Source: Ophiothrix spiculata (Eukaryota > Echinodermata > Ophiuroidea > Amphilepidida > Ophiotrichidae). From it: a stretch of DNA of 41,532 nucleotides. The notes under the pieces are model-generated. The model had not been told where the DNA came from and searched no databases. It saw only the letters and a program-made list of their open reading frames with translations. The stretch's first letter is position 1, and every line of letters starts with the position of its first letter. The stretch is taken from NCBI GenBank assembly GCA_000969725.1, contig JXSR01S035327.1, one strand, 5' to 3'. A program made the translations under genes and the position numbers. Positions 37,501-41,193 of the stretch are shown in pieces.

Positions 37501-40248
37501 TTAGCAAATATTTAAAAATCCAGTGCACTTTTATTTATATAAGTGGACTGAGTTGAATAAGGTAACTTAGCTAAGAAATATTTTCAGACATGTATGTGCT
37601 AGTATGAATCATTGGTGATGGTATGAGAATAAGGATGATAATTAGGCCTGGGACTTTTCGGTTAATTTACTACCCGGGTACCCGACTTATTTTTCGGTCG
37701 ATTACCCGGGTACCCGGTTGTATTAATAATTTAGCATTTTTAAGTTAGAACGGGAAGTTTGACGGGTCTACGACCATATGATGTCTCAATTACAAGAAAA
37801 ATTAAGATTTTTCGCCGATTGTGGTTATTATTTATCATGTTTACTTTGATCAGATGATGATTTTATCATAAATTGTTGAACACAAAATTTTTTGTTCAAA
37901 ATTCTATGTTTTTATTATCCAGTTCGGGTAATCGGTCGGCAGATTTTGTACCCGGGTAATCTCATGACGGGCAGATACCCAGGTTTTAGTCCCAGCTAGG
38001 TCTAATGATAACCCATGAGCATTGTTCAAAGGTTATTTGAAGGCTATAGTAGACATTTTCAAAATCTATTTGGAAATCTCAGCAATGTCTGTTTACATGG
38101 ACTTTTATTCAACCAATCACTTACAAACTCATTAACATGTACACCAAAACTTTCTGGTGTGAGTACGTAATTTTTTTCACACTTTTAGTGCAATAAAAAT
38201 GAAAAATAATTATCCACATCCAAACATAATAAGATGCATTAATTCTTAACAAGTTTTGGCTGGTCACCCTAGACCAGACTCACTGACAGAAAGAGTAACA
38301 TTTGCTTAGAACTGCAGGTCACCTCAGATCGGGTCACACTAATATCTCTGAAAAGTGCCTTGATATTGGAAATCCTAATACGCAATCAGTTTACATTAAA
38401 GGTGCAATTCATGATTCTGATGCGGTGACAACCTCCCCTCTTTTCTAGCTAAATAAAAAGAAGAGTACAACATAAACGAATGGTAAAAATTTCACTTGAT
38501 TTCAACTATACAAGCTTTTCAGCATTTCAAAAATCTTCATGGCTACTGTGTTGTAATTACTGTCAGGCATTTTCTCACTTTTCTCAAAAATACAAGCACA
38601 TTTGAAAGAATGGTTTGGGGATTTTAACATACACCAATCAAGGATTCTTTCTAGATAAAAAAAACCAACTCAATTATGATAGAGGTGACCTTGTGGATGA
38701 AAAGTGGATCATGAATTGCCCCTTTAACATAAATTTTACATTCTTACTATTGTGTTAAGGAGGCACTTTCTGTGTCAGCATTTGCAGGGAAAAGTAAAAT
38801 CTGCTTCAAAAATTCTTGGAAATAGCATTCTTGTTGGGTAAGCTGCAGTGTCCTAGATAAGGTTGAAATCCCTATATTGTTTTGAGGTGTTCAACAAACC
38901 ATCAGTGTAATTGAGTGTCATTTTAAAGAGAGAGTTTGAAAATAAAGATAGGTGTCAAACCAATTGATTTTTCTTGATATGTGTACTTGACAGGCTGTTC
39001 TACCATAAAAATTAAAATAAAATGTTAGAATACTTCGAAAATGTAGTCAAATTTTTGTTCAATTTTTTTAAAGGGGAAAATCAGATTTGACACTTTTTTG
39101 AAGGTGGAAGGGGACACATGTCCAAAGTGAAATATTGTCTTTACAATGGCATATAATACCTTAAAATGACCAGAATTGATCATTGAGCACAACAATGATG
39201 GAAAATGTGAAGAAAAATAGAATCAAATTTTGCATGTTGGGGTCAAAATTCCATAAAATTATCATTCTAGAGCATGGGTTGAGTAATGGATCAAAGGGAT
39301 ACTTTCTGAATTCTGTCTTCCAATACAGTCATTTTAAGGTGTGAATGGAAAAAAAAAATATTTTACAATTTTTACATGATAAAAAAAATGTATTTTTGTC
39401 ATGAAAATATAGTTTTTACAATGTAAAAATTCATAAATGAAATCCATTTTTGTTCATTTGCACCTCAAGATTTCAGAGAGCATCACTACAGTTACTTAAC
39501 ACATGTTCTTCTAAGTTCTAGAATGCAATTTTTTTGTTTTTTTGGCCAAAAAATAGAAATTTACTTTTATTATATTATTATTATCATTATAAGGTATTTT
39601 ATGCCACTGATAGAAAATCCTATATTTCACTTTTGCCATTTTGGATGTGTCCCCTTTAAGCAGTTAAAAGTGATAAATCGTATTTTTCCATATTTTGAAC
39701 CAAAATGTGACTAAATTTTCTGAATATTCAATTTTTAAATTATTCTGGTAGAACAGCCTCTCAAGTACATATATCAAGGAAAATCAAATGGTCCGACTAC
39801 GATGTCTATTGTCAAACTCTCATTTTAAAATGCCAATTATATTGTTGGTTTGTTGAACACATCTATAGTGTTGTATAAAGAATAAATCAATCAAATATTG
39901 TATCTTGTTTTTGCAACTATGTGAAGCAAGTTCCAGTACTTATTTAATTTAGTTTATTCCTTTTATTTATTTAATAACAACTGGATGAATAAGAACACAT
40001 GTCTTCATGCTATATTATTGTATTACTGTTATTCAATTAAACACTTTTAACCTGCATTATTTCCTCCCCTAAATTACAGGAATCAAGGGAGCGGGGTTAT
40101 TTAGATCGTATATTCAGTACTTCTTCCAACTATGGGACACTCTTGTCCAAGGTTATAGTGAAATCATGGCCAGCTGGAGATGATGAAGACACTGTGCTGC
40201 AGCATTTACTCACATGGGCTCCATTTACCCATTTTTTCAAGATCACAG
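1462..40248 (+). CDS. RNF213: RNF213 (mysterin)-like giant E3 ubiquitin ligase, N-terminal part, 16 exons, 3' incomplete
   Basis: Joining 1462-1567, 2555-5158, 6683-6768, 8289-8392, 10422-10652, 12350-12543, 15083-15450, 15795-15858, 21127-21337, 24736-24942, 26570-26780, 30126-30184, 33463-33787, 35188-35289, 36296-36412 and 40080-40248 gives about 1,719 codons with GT...AG introns and compatible phases throughout. Domain order: N-terminal zinc ribbon (Cys9, 12, 23, 26), a disordered linker of roughly 930 residues with repeats, a CBM20-like domain (about 998-1112), then helical N-terminal arm. Zinc ribbon, linker, CBM20 fold and the later block containing VIVKSWP match the order in vertebrate RNF213, a cytosolic AAA+/RING E3 of about 5,200 residues known for roles in lipid-droplet biology, antimicrobial ubiquitylation and vascular disease. 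Those activities lie in parts beyond this window; function here is inferred from family. The linker is much longer than I recall for vertebrates. A lineage-specific RNF213 paralogue is possible. Confidence 0.87.
1568..2554 (+). other. Intron 1, nothing recognised
   Basis: 987 bases, GTAAGC...CCTGCAG. AT-rich, with a short AATAATAAATTT-type tract near 1625-1655. No repeat family, hairpin or coding region that I can support. Confidence 0.6.
2555..5158 (+). CDS. RNF213: RNF213-like exon 2: giant disordered linker exon with two repeat arrays
   Basis: Codes residues 36-903 in one exon of 2,604 bases, entered in phase 1 after a CCTGCAG acceptor. Order: a His/Pro/Trp/Met-rich start (37 to about 100); a 9-residue repeat array (133-378; type unit VQTGQLQES); a Ser/Asn/Gln-rich spacer; a 17-residue repeat array (about 569-742; QQANDQRSGPKPAPILE-like); an acidic/Ser/Lys-rich end with a DDDGPPLPLP stretch. 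No globular domain is visible. It sits where vertebrate RNF213 has a disordered linker between zinc ribbon and CBM20 domain. Donor GTAGGT at 5159 keeps the frame into exon 3; a second donor-like site at 5178 (GTAAAT) would not. Long antisense open frames here are by-products of the repeats. Confidence 0.82.
2845..3582 (+). repeat. Coding tandem repeat, 27-bp units with a 174-bp higher-order period
   Basis: Twenty-nine successive units code mostly 9 residues each with type unit VQTGQLQES; some are shortened to 6 or 7 residues (for example MTGEGN, ITGQKN, AQTGQET). After three leading 9-mers the unit-length pattern 9-9-6-9-7-9-9 (58 residues) occurs at 2926-3099 and again at 3100-3273. A third block from 3274 starts the same way and gains two extra 9-mers. 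This shows both single-unit and block duplication, always in frame. Confidence 0.85.
4153..4674 (+). repeat. Coding tandem repeat, 51-bp (17-residue) units
   Basis: About ten units each starting QQ(A/M/E)NDQ and followed by a SGPK-type segment and a short Pro/Leu tail. Unit length is nearly always 17 residues in the best units, with in-frame indels elsewhere (one unit is lengthened by an extra NDQ-like insertion around 4490). It is unrelated in sequence to the 9-residue array upstream, so the linker grew by two independent repeat expansions. Confidence 0.8.
5670..5699. repeat. (CAA)n microsatellite
   Basis: About nine CAA units in intron 2. Confidence 0.9.
5830..5999. mobile_element. Short foldback element (MITE-like), intron 2
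   Basis: The ends form an inverted pair: 5830-5872 contains GTATTCCAGAAAG...TTTAGCTAAACC and 5958-5999 contains GGTTTAGCTAAACGCC...TTTCTGGAATAC. The middle is unrelated spacer of about 85 bases. Arms of about 40 bp with few mismatches fit a non-autonomous DNA element. Confidence 0.65.
6256..6600. mobile_element. MITE with TACCTGTCAA-type ends and AAGGTGCA flanks
   Basis: Left end CATACCTGTCAAG and right end TTGATAGGTATG are inverted copies. AAGGTGCA stands at 6256-6263 and 6593-6600; because CA overlaps the left terminus the certain duplication is AAGGTG. The inside repeats TCTCCCGCTT several times. A related start (CATACCTGCCAACT) is seen near 41194. Confidence 0.65.
6683..6768 (+). CDS. 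RNF213: RNF213-like exon 3: linker
   Basis: Eighty-six bases, phase 1 in and phase 0 out, coding residues 904-932 (a Gly/Asp/Asn/Lys-rich segment ending ANAT). Acceptor TATTTCAG/GTGTGA, donor ACG/GTAAGA. No domain; it continues the disordered linker. Frame agreement with both neighbours is the main support. Confidence 0.72.
6769..8288 (+). other. Intron 3
   Basis: Contains a G-rich, then A-rich stretch (6850-6950); a probable transposon fragment ending in a sequence like GTAGCCAGGATTATG on the minus strand (around 7075-7095); a strong hairpin (7585-7726, listed separately); and a C-run followed by an A-run at 7809-7842. No coding region. Confidence 0.55.
7585..7726. repeat. Long near-perfect hairpin
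   Basis: 7585-7651 (start ATATTGACTGC, end TCTCAAAACCATG) is matched by the reverse complement at 7665-7726, with a loop of about 13 bases. Few mismatches over about 62-67 bp per arm. Likely a foldback transposon remnant. Confidence 0.8.
8289..8392 (+). CDS. RNF213: RNF213-like exon 4: linker with lysine run
   Basis: A 104-base exon (phase 0 in, phase 2 out) coding residues 933-966, beginning PEIAYRKEDN and ending in a run of seven lysines followed by NKKDK. Acceptor TTTCTTTCAG, donor AA/GTAAGG. The basic tract could be a nuclear localisation-like or RNA/phospholipid-interacting patch, but this is not testable from sequence alone. It joins the linker to the CBM20-like domain. Confidence 0.72.
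8642..9124 (+). mobile_element. About 480-bp MITE, copy A
   Basis: Ends are AAAGGGACTATCCTAGATTCC and AATTTAGGCCAGTCCC, imperfect inverted copies. The body matches copy C (34072-34553) over most of its length, including TATATCATTCTGTG followed by GGTGGTGTGACTAT. TTAA precedes the left end. Confidence 0.7.
9160..9566 (-). mobile_element. MITE of the same family, copy B, inverted
   Basis: Starts AAGGGACTGGCCTATTTTCC and ends AATCTAGGCTAGTCCCTTTAA. It is the reverse complement of the copy A/C ends, including ACATGAATCAATAGAA. About 40 bases separate it from copy A, so the two lie head to head. TTAA follows its right end. Confidence 0.65.
10422..10652 (+). CDS. RNF213: RNF213-like exon 5: start of CBM20-like domain
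   Basis: Codes residues 967-1043 (phase 2 in and out). A polar start leads into FIPPGLRVTPG and then strands of the CBM20-like fold: IHFHTIVSPEF, VVVMGGVDFGEW and VELKKEK. The GG..FG.W pattern matches the first half of starch-binding CBM20 domains and the corresponding part of RNF213. The donor at 10653 (GTACAT) is weak, but it is the one that gives frame and protein continuity with exon 6; reading on past it gives only 17 further codons before a stop. Confidence 0.82.
11033..11311 (+). mobile_element. tRNA-derived SINE
   Basis: RNA polymerase III boxes are present: A box TGGCGCAGCGG (about 11042) and B box GGTTCGAACCC (about 11098). A central part with TTTTCCTCCGGGTGCTCCGG follows, and an ATTT-rich tail. 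A second copy of the family is at 19470-19690. Confidence 0.8.
11521..11690. repeat. Inner hairpin, left arm
   Basis: GAAATTGTACAAAAATAATG and its inverted form CATTATTTTTGTACAATTTC flank a short centre containing GTTGTCCAACTGCGGACAAC. It is the counterpart of 11773-11963 in the opposite arm. Confidence 0.8.
11773..11963. repeat. Inner hairpin, right arm
   Basis: The same hairpin as 11521-11690 in inverted context, with a longer centre (adds CACGAGGCGCAGCCGAGTGA). The two differ by an indel at the loop. Confidence 0.8.
12350..12543 (+). CDS. RNF213: RNF213-like exon 6: second half of CBM20-like domain
   Basis: Codes residues 1044-1108 (phase 2 in, phase 1 out). The diagnostic pieces are the YKYQIV strand, Trp1084-Glu1085 and Asn1095-Arg1096 followed by MHIP, equivalent to the WE...NR...vP signature by which CBM20 domains hold glucan. 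Vertebrate RNF213 has an equivalent block in its N-terminal arm. Acceptor TCTTTTTTCAG, donor GGAG/GTTAGT. Whether it binds glycogen or starch here is inference. Confidence 0.85.
12821..12977. repeat. Imperfect direct repeat, period about 101 bp
   Basis: A segment starting TGCTTGAAAAGCAT and ending ATCAAGC.AAAA.TT occurs at 12821 and 12922. Local duplication in intron 6. Confidence 0.75.
13296..13490. mobile_element. hAT-type MITE with 8-bp target duplication
   Basis: Inverted ends CAGGCCTTCTCAA and TTGAGAACCCCTG. It is flanked on both sides by the identical octamer CTTTAGTG (13288-13295 and 13491-13498). The inside has GCGGCCCGCGGGCC, common in hAT-derived repeats. An 8-bp duplication is the hAT hallmark. 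Confidence 0.85.
14397..15005. mobile_element. Mariner-like non-autonomous element
   Basis: Long terminal inverted repeats of about 35 bp: left ACGAGGGGGTATCAAAAAGT, right the inverted copy ending in TACCCCCTCGT. Both are bounded by TA as in Tc1/mariner insertions. The 609-bp body has no transposase. It ends 78 bases before exon 7. Confidence 0.82.
15083..15450 (+). CDS. RNF213: RNF213-like exon 7: end of CBM20-like domain and start of helical arm
   Basis: Codes residues 1109-1231 (phase 1 in, phase 0 out). It opens with GHWHRYDDV, the last CBM20 strand, equivalent to a W-H-x-YDD motif in vertebrate RNF213. It continues with a KQLAAL helix and a Trp-rich segment (PKWEGFVE...RPEVWKPHDF) of the arm. 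Acceptor ACATTTGCAG, donor GAT/GTAAGT. A mariner-like MITE ends only 78 bases upstream of the acceptor. Confidence 0.85.
15520..15630. repeat. Dispersed repeat, copy 1 (pair at 20685-20795)
   Basis: Shares CCTATATGTGTCCTGTTCCC and the following ACATAT.CTTGACTGT...AGTAACA.GATCTACAG.TCATTAAA..TGGCC with 20685-20795 in the same orientation. Family unknown. Confidence 0.75.
15795..15858 (+). CDS. RNF213: RNF213-like exon 8: short arm exon
   Basis: Sixty-four bases (phase 0 in, phase 1 out) coding residues 1232-1252, GRETRIPSQWKKVVPSTPGSK. It corresponds to the W-x-x-KK-x-VVP-x-P-G-K stretch of vertebrate RNF213, which is why I accept so short an exon. Acceptor TTAACCAG, donor AAAAG/GTGAAC. A minus-strand retrotransposon appears to begin a few bases after the donor. 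Confidence 0.72.
15865..18020 (-). mobile_element. 5'-truncated Jockey/CR1-like LINE
   Basis: Minus-strand coding blocks, in order from high to low coordinates: 18017-17505 (pre-RT region with NNYFTTIGADLA), 17327-16815 (reverse transcriptase) and about 16740-16081 (C-terminal part with FKYLGLIFDAQMTW and MPHFNYCSQVWS). The low-coordinate end, up to about 15865, looks like its AT-rich 3' UTR. The endonuclease region is missing, typical of 5' truncation. Frame breaks and stops separate the blocks. It lies in intron 8, opposite to the host gene. Confidence 0.82.
16081..18017 (-). pseudogene. Broken reverse transcriptase ORF of the LINE
   Basis: The reverse transcriptase core is visible: FLDLKKAFDTVNH (motif with the first catalytic Asp), GIPQGSVLGPLLF, and the catalytic YADD box at about 16920-16931. 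The C-terminal block has WFKSYLSNR upstream and the LWN.V.......F...SLG.FK ending usual for the family. An in-frame TAA near 16627 and frame shifts between 16740 and 16815 and between 17327 and 17505 make it non-functional. The start is lost with the 5' truncation. Confidence 0.82.
18757..18779. repeat. (TAA)n tract followed by a TTTTATAGCGCCTTTT repeat end
   Basis: About seven TAA/AAT units, then GGCATTTTTATAGCGCCTTT and, downstream, ACAAGGCGCTC. This combination often marks the end of a SINE or LINE 3' region in invertebrates; the family is not identified. Confidence 0.55.
19470..19690 (-). mobile_element. tRNA-derived SINE, second copy
   Basis: Read on the minus strand: A box TAGTGTAGCGG, B box GGTTTGATTCC, then GCTGTATGTGCATTTGGTTT and TTTCTCCGGGTACTCCGG. 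This follows the order of the copy at 11033-11311. Lies in intron 8. Confidence 0.78.
20000..20075 (-). ncRNA. Hammerhead-ribozyme-like segment, degenerate copy
   Basis: On the minus strand: CTGATGA, then GCTGG/CCAGC able to pair around TTGAC, then AAAAAC followed by GTT. It is an inverted relative of 20816-20881. The GAAA box is mutated and the 5' stem partner is absent, so it is not expected to be active. Confidence 0.35.
20685..20795. repeat. Dispersed repeat, copy 2 (pair at 15520-15630)
   Basis: Same orientation and about 80% or more identical by eye to 15520-15630; includes CCTATATGTGTCCTGTTCCC. Confidence 0.75.
20816..20881 (+). ncRNA. Hammerhead-ribozyme-like segment
   Basis: A 10-bp hairpin GGCTGTGATG/CATCACGGCC (loop AGAGC) is followed by ATACCAACGG, then the box CTGATGA (20851-20857), a small CTGG/CCAG stem (20860-20863 with 20869-20872), then GAAAC and GTT (20874-20881). 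The boxes and their order fit a minimal hammerhead like those of Penelope-like elements, with GTT as a permitted cleavage triplet. Against it: stem II is set off by unpaired bases and stem I is incomplete. It may just be a conserved end of a retroelement. Confidence 0.4.
21127..21337 (+). CDS. RNF213: RNF213-like exon 9: helical arm
   Basis: Codes residues 1253-1322 (phase 1 in, phase 2 out): VGSDVDAPEDVEKRL, then helices ALAICHLIIKYG and NQFEHLYQGL, and ends TTCLQ. A better-looking acceptor lies at 21083, but using it gives a stop in the phase-1 frame. The acceptor CATTCTCAG at 21126 restores the frame and lines up with the family, so I chose it. Donor CA/GTAAGT. Alternative: an undetected small exon in the 5.3-kb intron could make 21084 usable. 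Confidence 0.78.
21805..22587 (-). pseudogene. Truncated retrotransposon gag
   Basis: Starts MATAQIEIEKL at 22587. A long charged coiled-coil segment rich in Glu/Arg/Lys follows (about residues 30-145), then a capsid-like block with KLPPFNDSKDDIDAYLVRF and LLTGKGLEVYYSL, as in Ty3/Gypsy-type gag. The last dozen codons before the stop at 21805 are LTR sequence read through, so the protein is cut inside the capsid-like domain. No nucleocapsid, protease or polymerase remains. Confidence 0.75.
23330..23347 (-). other. Primer-binding site of the LTR element
   Basis: TGGCGACCACGATGGGAT on the minus strand, 3 bases from the LTR tip. It begins TGG, as expected for pairing to a tRNA CCA end. Confidence 0.65.
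24736..24942 (+). CDS. RNF213: RNF213-like exon 10: helical arm
   Basis: Codes residues 1323-1391 (phase 2 in and out): EMTNVILAFCNYAIK, a LLHTLPLLHLF helix, and NPNWWGVHGLNLDNHF. This matches the alternating short helices and the ALPVLHxx region of vertebrate RNF213. Acceptor TTTCATTTCTAG, donor ACAG/GTTTGG, which is weak but in phase. Confidence 0.8.
24943..26569 (+). other. Intron 10
   Basis: 25030-25310 has several GAGCTCCT motifs in both orientations and looks like a decayed transposon, but I could not set its ends. The MITE at 25703-26018 is listed. The rest has nothing recognised. Confidence 0.5.
25703..26018. mobile_element. MITE with perfect 8-bp target duplication
   Basis: ATGTGTAT stands at 25695-25702 and 26019-26026. 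Inside, left GTATAATGTTGCAAGCATAG (followed by CGTGAC) and right GTCACGCTATGCCTACAACA are inverted copies, about 34 bp with few mismatches. The 8-bp duplication and CAGGGG-like left end fit hAT. Confidence 0.82.
26570..26780 (+). CDS. RNF213: RNF213-like exon 11: helical arm
   Basis: Codes residues 1392-1462 (phase 2 in, phase 0 out): LGPKFEGVYEQLIPLFEVDH, then SFLWLQSTPSGLRRCVEKY, and a Cys-rich helix VYCCALDFIL. Acceptor TTTATCCCCAG, donor CAG/GTAAAT. This exon was found from splice sites and protein continuity rather than from a start codon. No enzymatic motif is expected in this part of the arm. Confidence 0.82.
26781..30125 (+). other. Intron 11
   Basis: 26781-28820 is AT-rich with no recognised element; a small palindrome CACTTTGGTGAAG-like lies near 27494-27515. 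28820-29830 is richer in GC and holds the antisense MYND remnant. ATGGCGGC occurs at 29250 and 29788 on the plus strand, each resembling a YY1-type promoter motif. Confidence 0.5.
29271..29789 (-). pseudogene. Antisense MYND-type zinc-finger coding remnant
   Basis: On the minus strand a GCCGCC-ATG context starts at 29789. The frame shifted by one base is open for 121 codons (29776-29414) and codes a basic patch with RRRGRQR, then a Ser/Pro/Glu-rich region. After another one-base shift near 29455, the frame to the TAA at 29271-29273 codes NNCLAPKS, then KKCTKCSVAKYC, then SKTCQAEHWPVHPKAC. This is the MYND pattern C-x2-C-x5-C-x3-CQ-x2-HW-x2-H-x3-C, with the first Cys pair incomplete. Two frame breaks in about 170 codons make it a pseudogene, a transposon-carried gene remnant, or an exon of an opposite-strand gene with misread bases. 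It lies in intron 11. Confidence 0.6.
30126..30184 (+). CDS. RNF213: RNF213-like exon 12: very short arm exon
   Basis: Fifty-nine bases (phase 0 in, phase 2 out) coding residues 1463-1481, CMKQCLEHLKKQLLAVNTD plus a split Lys. It is a single amphipathic helix. Acceptor ATTTTATTTTACAG, donor AA/GTAAGT. It is supported by exact phase fit to exons 11 and 13 and strong splice sites at both ends. Confidence 0.75.
30492..30562 (-). repeat. tRNA-like sequence (tRNA pseudogene or SINE head)
   Basis: On the minus strand: TAGCTCAGTTGATAGAGC (D arm and A box), then an anticodon-arm-like segment, then CCCAGATTTGAATCCTGG (T arm, B box GATTTGAATCC). The acceptor stem ends do not pair well, so it is unlikely to be a working tRNA. 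Confidence 0.6.
32151..33285. repeat. Inverted repeat pair about 1.1 kb apart
   Basis: 32151-32215 (GGTAAGTTTAATTTGCAT, then CTACCTACTACCTACCACAT) is matched in inverted orientation at 33222-33285 (AGGTAGTAGGTAGAATGCAA, then TTAAACTTACCGG). Arms are about 60 bp; flanking similarity is weaker. Possible ends of a non-autonomous transposon. Confidence 0.6.
33374..33412. repeat. (AAAC)n microsatellite
   Basis: About nine AAAC units with one AGAC variant, 50 bases before exon 13. Confidence 0.9.
33463..33787 (+). CDS. RNF213: RNF213-like exon 13: helical arm
   Basis: Codes residues 1482-1590 (phase 2 in, phase 0 out): GHTMTVEECQSLIRVVL, SSCGFVVRCIQLFAASHNA, and EEAHRVLRALLTWLHKNL. The last helix matches the region of vertebrate RNF213 with a xxxTKRWLREVF-like helix. 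Acceptor GTTTACACAG, donor AGT/GTAAGT. The open frame continues past the donor into the intron, but that extension has no family resemblance. Confidence 0.83.
34072..34553 (+). mobile_element. About 480-bp MITE, copy C
   Basis: AAAGGGACTAGCCTAGATTC at the left end and AATCTAGGCCATTCCCTTTA at the right end. It aligns along its length with copy A at 8642-9124, about 25 kb away, and its right half with copy B inverted. Confidence 0.75.
34550..34824. mobile_element. 275-bp hairpin MITE
   Basis: ATGGGTATTGCTATTTTA at the left and its inverted form TAAAATAGTAATATCCAT at the right. Pairing runs inward through AGGTC.AAA...GAAACAC almost to a central GTTAATTTAAC. It abuts copy C at 34553. Confidence 0.75.
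35188..35289 (+). CDS. RNF213: RNF213-like exon 14: helical arm
   Basis: A 102-base, phase-0 exon coding residues 1591-1624, VWNQLLSITHLFNTDF then SVWKNQLIGQLVERINR. It lines up with the VW-x-x-L...W-x-x-x-L region of vertebrate RNF213. Acceptor TCTCACTCAG, donor CGG/GTAAGA. Confidence 0.8.
35676..35905 (+). mobile_element. tRNA-derived SINE, different family
   Basis: A-box-like GACAGAGTGGCTAGAGC and B-box-like GGGATTGAGCC about 40 bases on suggest a type II tRNA ancestor. CCTTGGGCAAGAAACTTTAC follows, a stretch shared by many animal SINEs. It lies in intron 14 (35290-36295), whose other parts have nothing recognised. Confidence 0.65.
36296..36412 (+). CDS. RNF213: RNF213-like exon 15: helical arm
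   Basis: A 117-base, phase-0 exon coding residues 1625-1663: LSNISKVELFSNF, then a helix NCLSDAAFAAIDVLVN. It corresponds to the block in vertebrate RNF213 just before the KSWP segment. Acceptor TTTCTTTTTCAG, donor AAT/GTAAGT. The frame stays open well past the donor, but without resemblance to the family. Confidence 0.8.
37643..38004. mobile_element. hAT-type MITE
   Basis: Ends TAGGCCTGGGACTTTTCGG and, inverted, TAGACCTAGCTGGGACTAAA. Flanks ATGATAAT (37635-37642) and ATGATAAC (38005-38012) match at 7 of 8 bases. The interior has repeated CCCGGGTACCCG motifs. The TAG.CCTGGGAC end is typical of hAT. Confidence 0.8.
38396..38727. mobile_element. TTAA-flanked MITE
   Basis: TTAAAGGTGCAATTCATGAT at the left and ATCATGAATTGCCCCTTTAA at the right are inverted copies. 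TTAA at both borders is the target of piggyBac-type transposases. 332 bp, no ORF. Confidence 0.75.
38884..39866. mobile_element. Foldback element of about 1 kb
   Basis: GGTGTTCAACAAACCA on the left matches TGGTTTGTTGAACAC on the right. Matching continues through GTGTACTTGACAGGCTGTTC (left) and its inverted GAACAGCCTCTCAAGTAC (right), then AAAGGGGACACAT on both sides. Arms are about 280 bp, AT-rich centre. Confidence 0.75.
40080..40248 (+). CDS. RNF213: RNF213-like exon 16: KSWP block of the arm; last exon in the window
   Basis: Codes residues 1664-1719 (phase 0 in, phase 1 out): a start ESRERGYLDRIF, then LLSKVIVKSWP, then LQHLLTWAPFTHFFKIT. This is the clearest block outside the CBM20 domain: vertebrate RNF213 has an xxITKSWP...LKHLLTLA segment at this point. 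Acceptor AAATTACAG, donor ACAG/GTGGGT. Downstream exons lie beyond the window. Confidence 0.86.
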
Positions 40249-40542
40249 GTGGGTGAGATGGAATATGGCCGTATTCTCATCATACTTTTTTGGTTCTGGG
40301 TTTCTTAAGCATAGATAAGAGATTGCTATACATTTTATGCTAATAAAAAATGCAGGTGATTTATAGTGCATTGTCTACTTGACTTTAATAGTAATTCCTC
40401 ACAACCTAAGTATTCTTTACAAAACAAGCTTCTCAGGTAATTCTGCCAATCTCAGTCTCCTGGGAAATTCAAGGGTTTTGAAGCAGCCTTCTTTCTGAAT
40501 GCTCAAATTTGTGCTGATCCATATTACTTAAATGATTAACAG

Positions 40543-40880
40543 TAGTGGCGACAGAAGGTCAAAATTTTAGGGGGATGGCTATTATTTTTTGAGCAAAAAT
40601 AGTCAGAGGAAAATTATGACATTTTGTAATGCGCGCAAAAAAAATCTGTCAAATCCGCTAATATCAGCTACAATTTGTTAAAAAAATCTTGAAATTTGCG
40701 CAAAATTGAAAATTCTTACTGAAAATTGACATAATATCTAAAAATTTGCGCATAGCGTGCAATTTTTTTTAATTTTTTCACATTTAAATTATCAATTTCA
40801 ATTTCCTTTCTTTTTAAATTTTTTTTGAGGGGGTGAAATTTAGGGGATGCCACCCCCCAGTCCCCCGCTTCTGTCGCCTA
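40543..40880. mobile_element. MITE with 10-bp flanking direct repeat
   Basis: TGATTAACAG stands at 40533-40542 and 40881-40890, identical. Ends TAGTGGCGACAGAAG and CTTCTGTCGCCTA are inverted copies. A duplication of 8-10 bp fits hAT or Mutator-like transposition. 338 bp with no ORF. Confidence 0.82.
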
Positions 40881-41193
40881 TGATTAACAGATATTATATT
40901 AAAGAACTAACCGATTGTGAAATACAGGTCTGAATAATAATATTAGTAGTTGCATTAGTTCTTAAATTACAACATGGTCCAATTTTACCAAATTAAGTCT
41001 TCAGTGTCATATGAAAGATGACCACTGAAGAGGTTTATGTTTCAAATTTCGGCTGAATCAGTCAATGTGTTTTGATTTTATGTGGAATAAACTATATAAA
41101 ATTTTTATGTAAATTATAGTTATCATAATTATGCACATTTTATTTCACATATATCTTCAAATTTCACATGGGTGAAAATATTTGAACAAAAGC

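Larger units (their letters stand above)
36413..40079 (+). other. Intron 15 (3.7 kb)
   Basis: The hAT MITE, TTAA MITE and foldback fill its second half. 36413-37640 shows no element or gene I can support. Confidence 0.55.
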
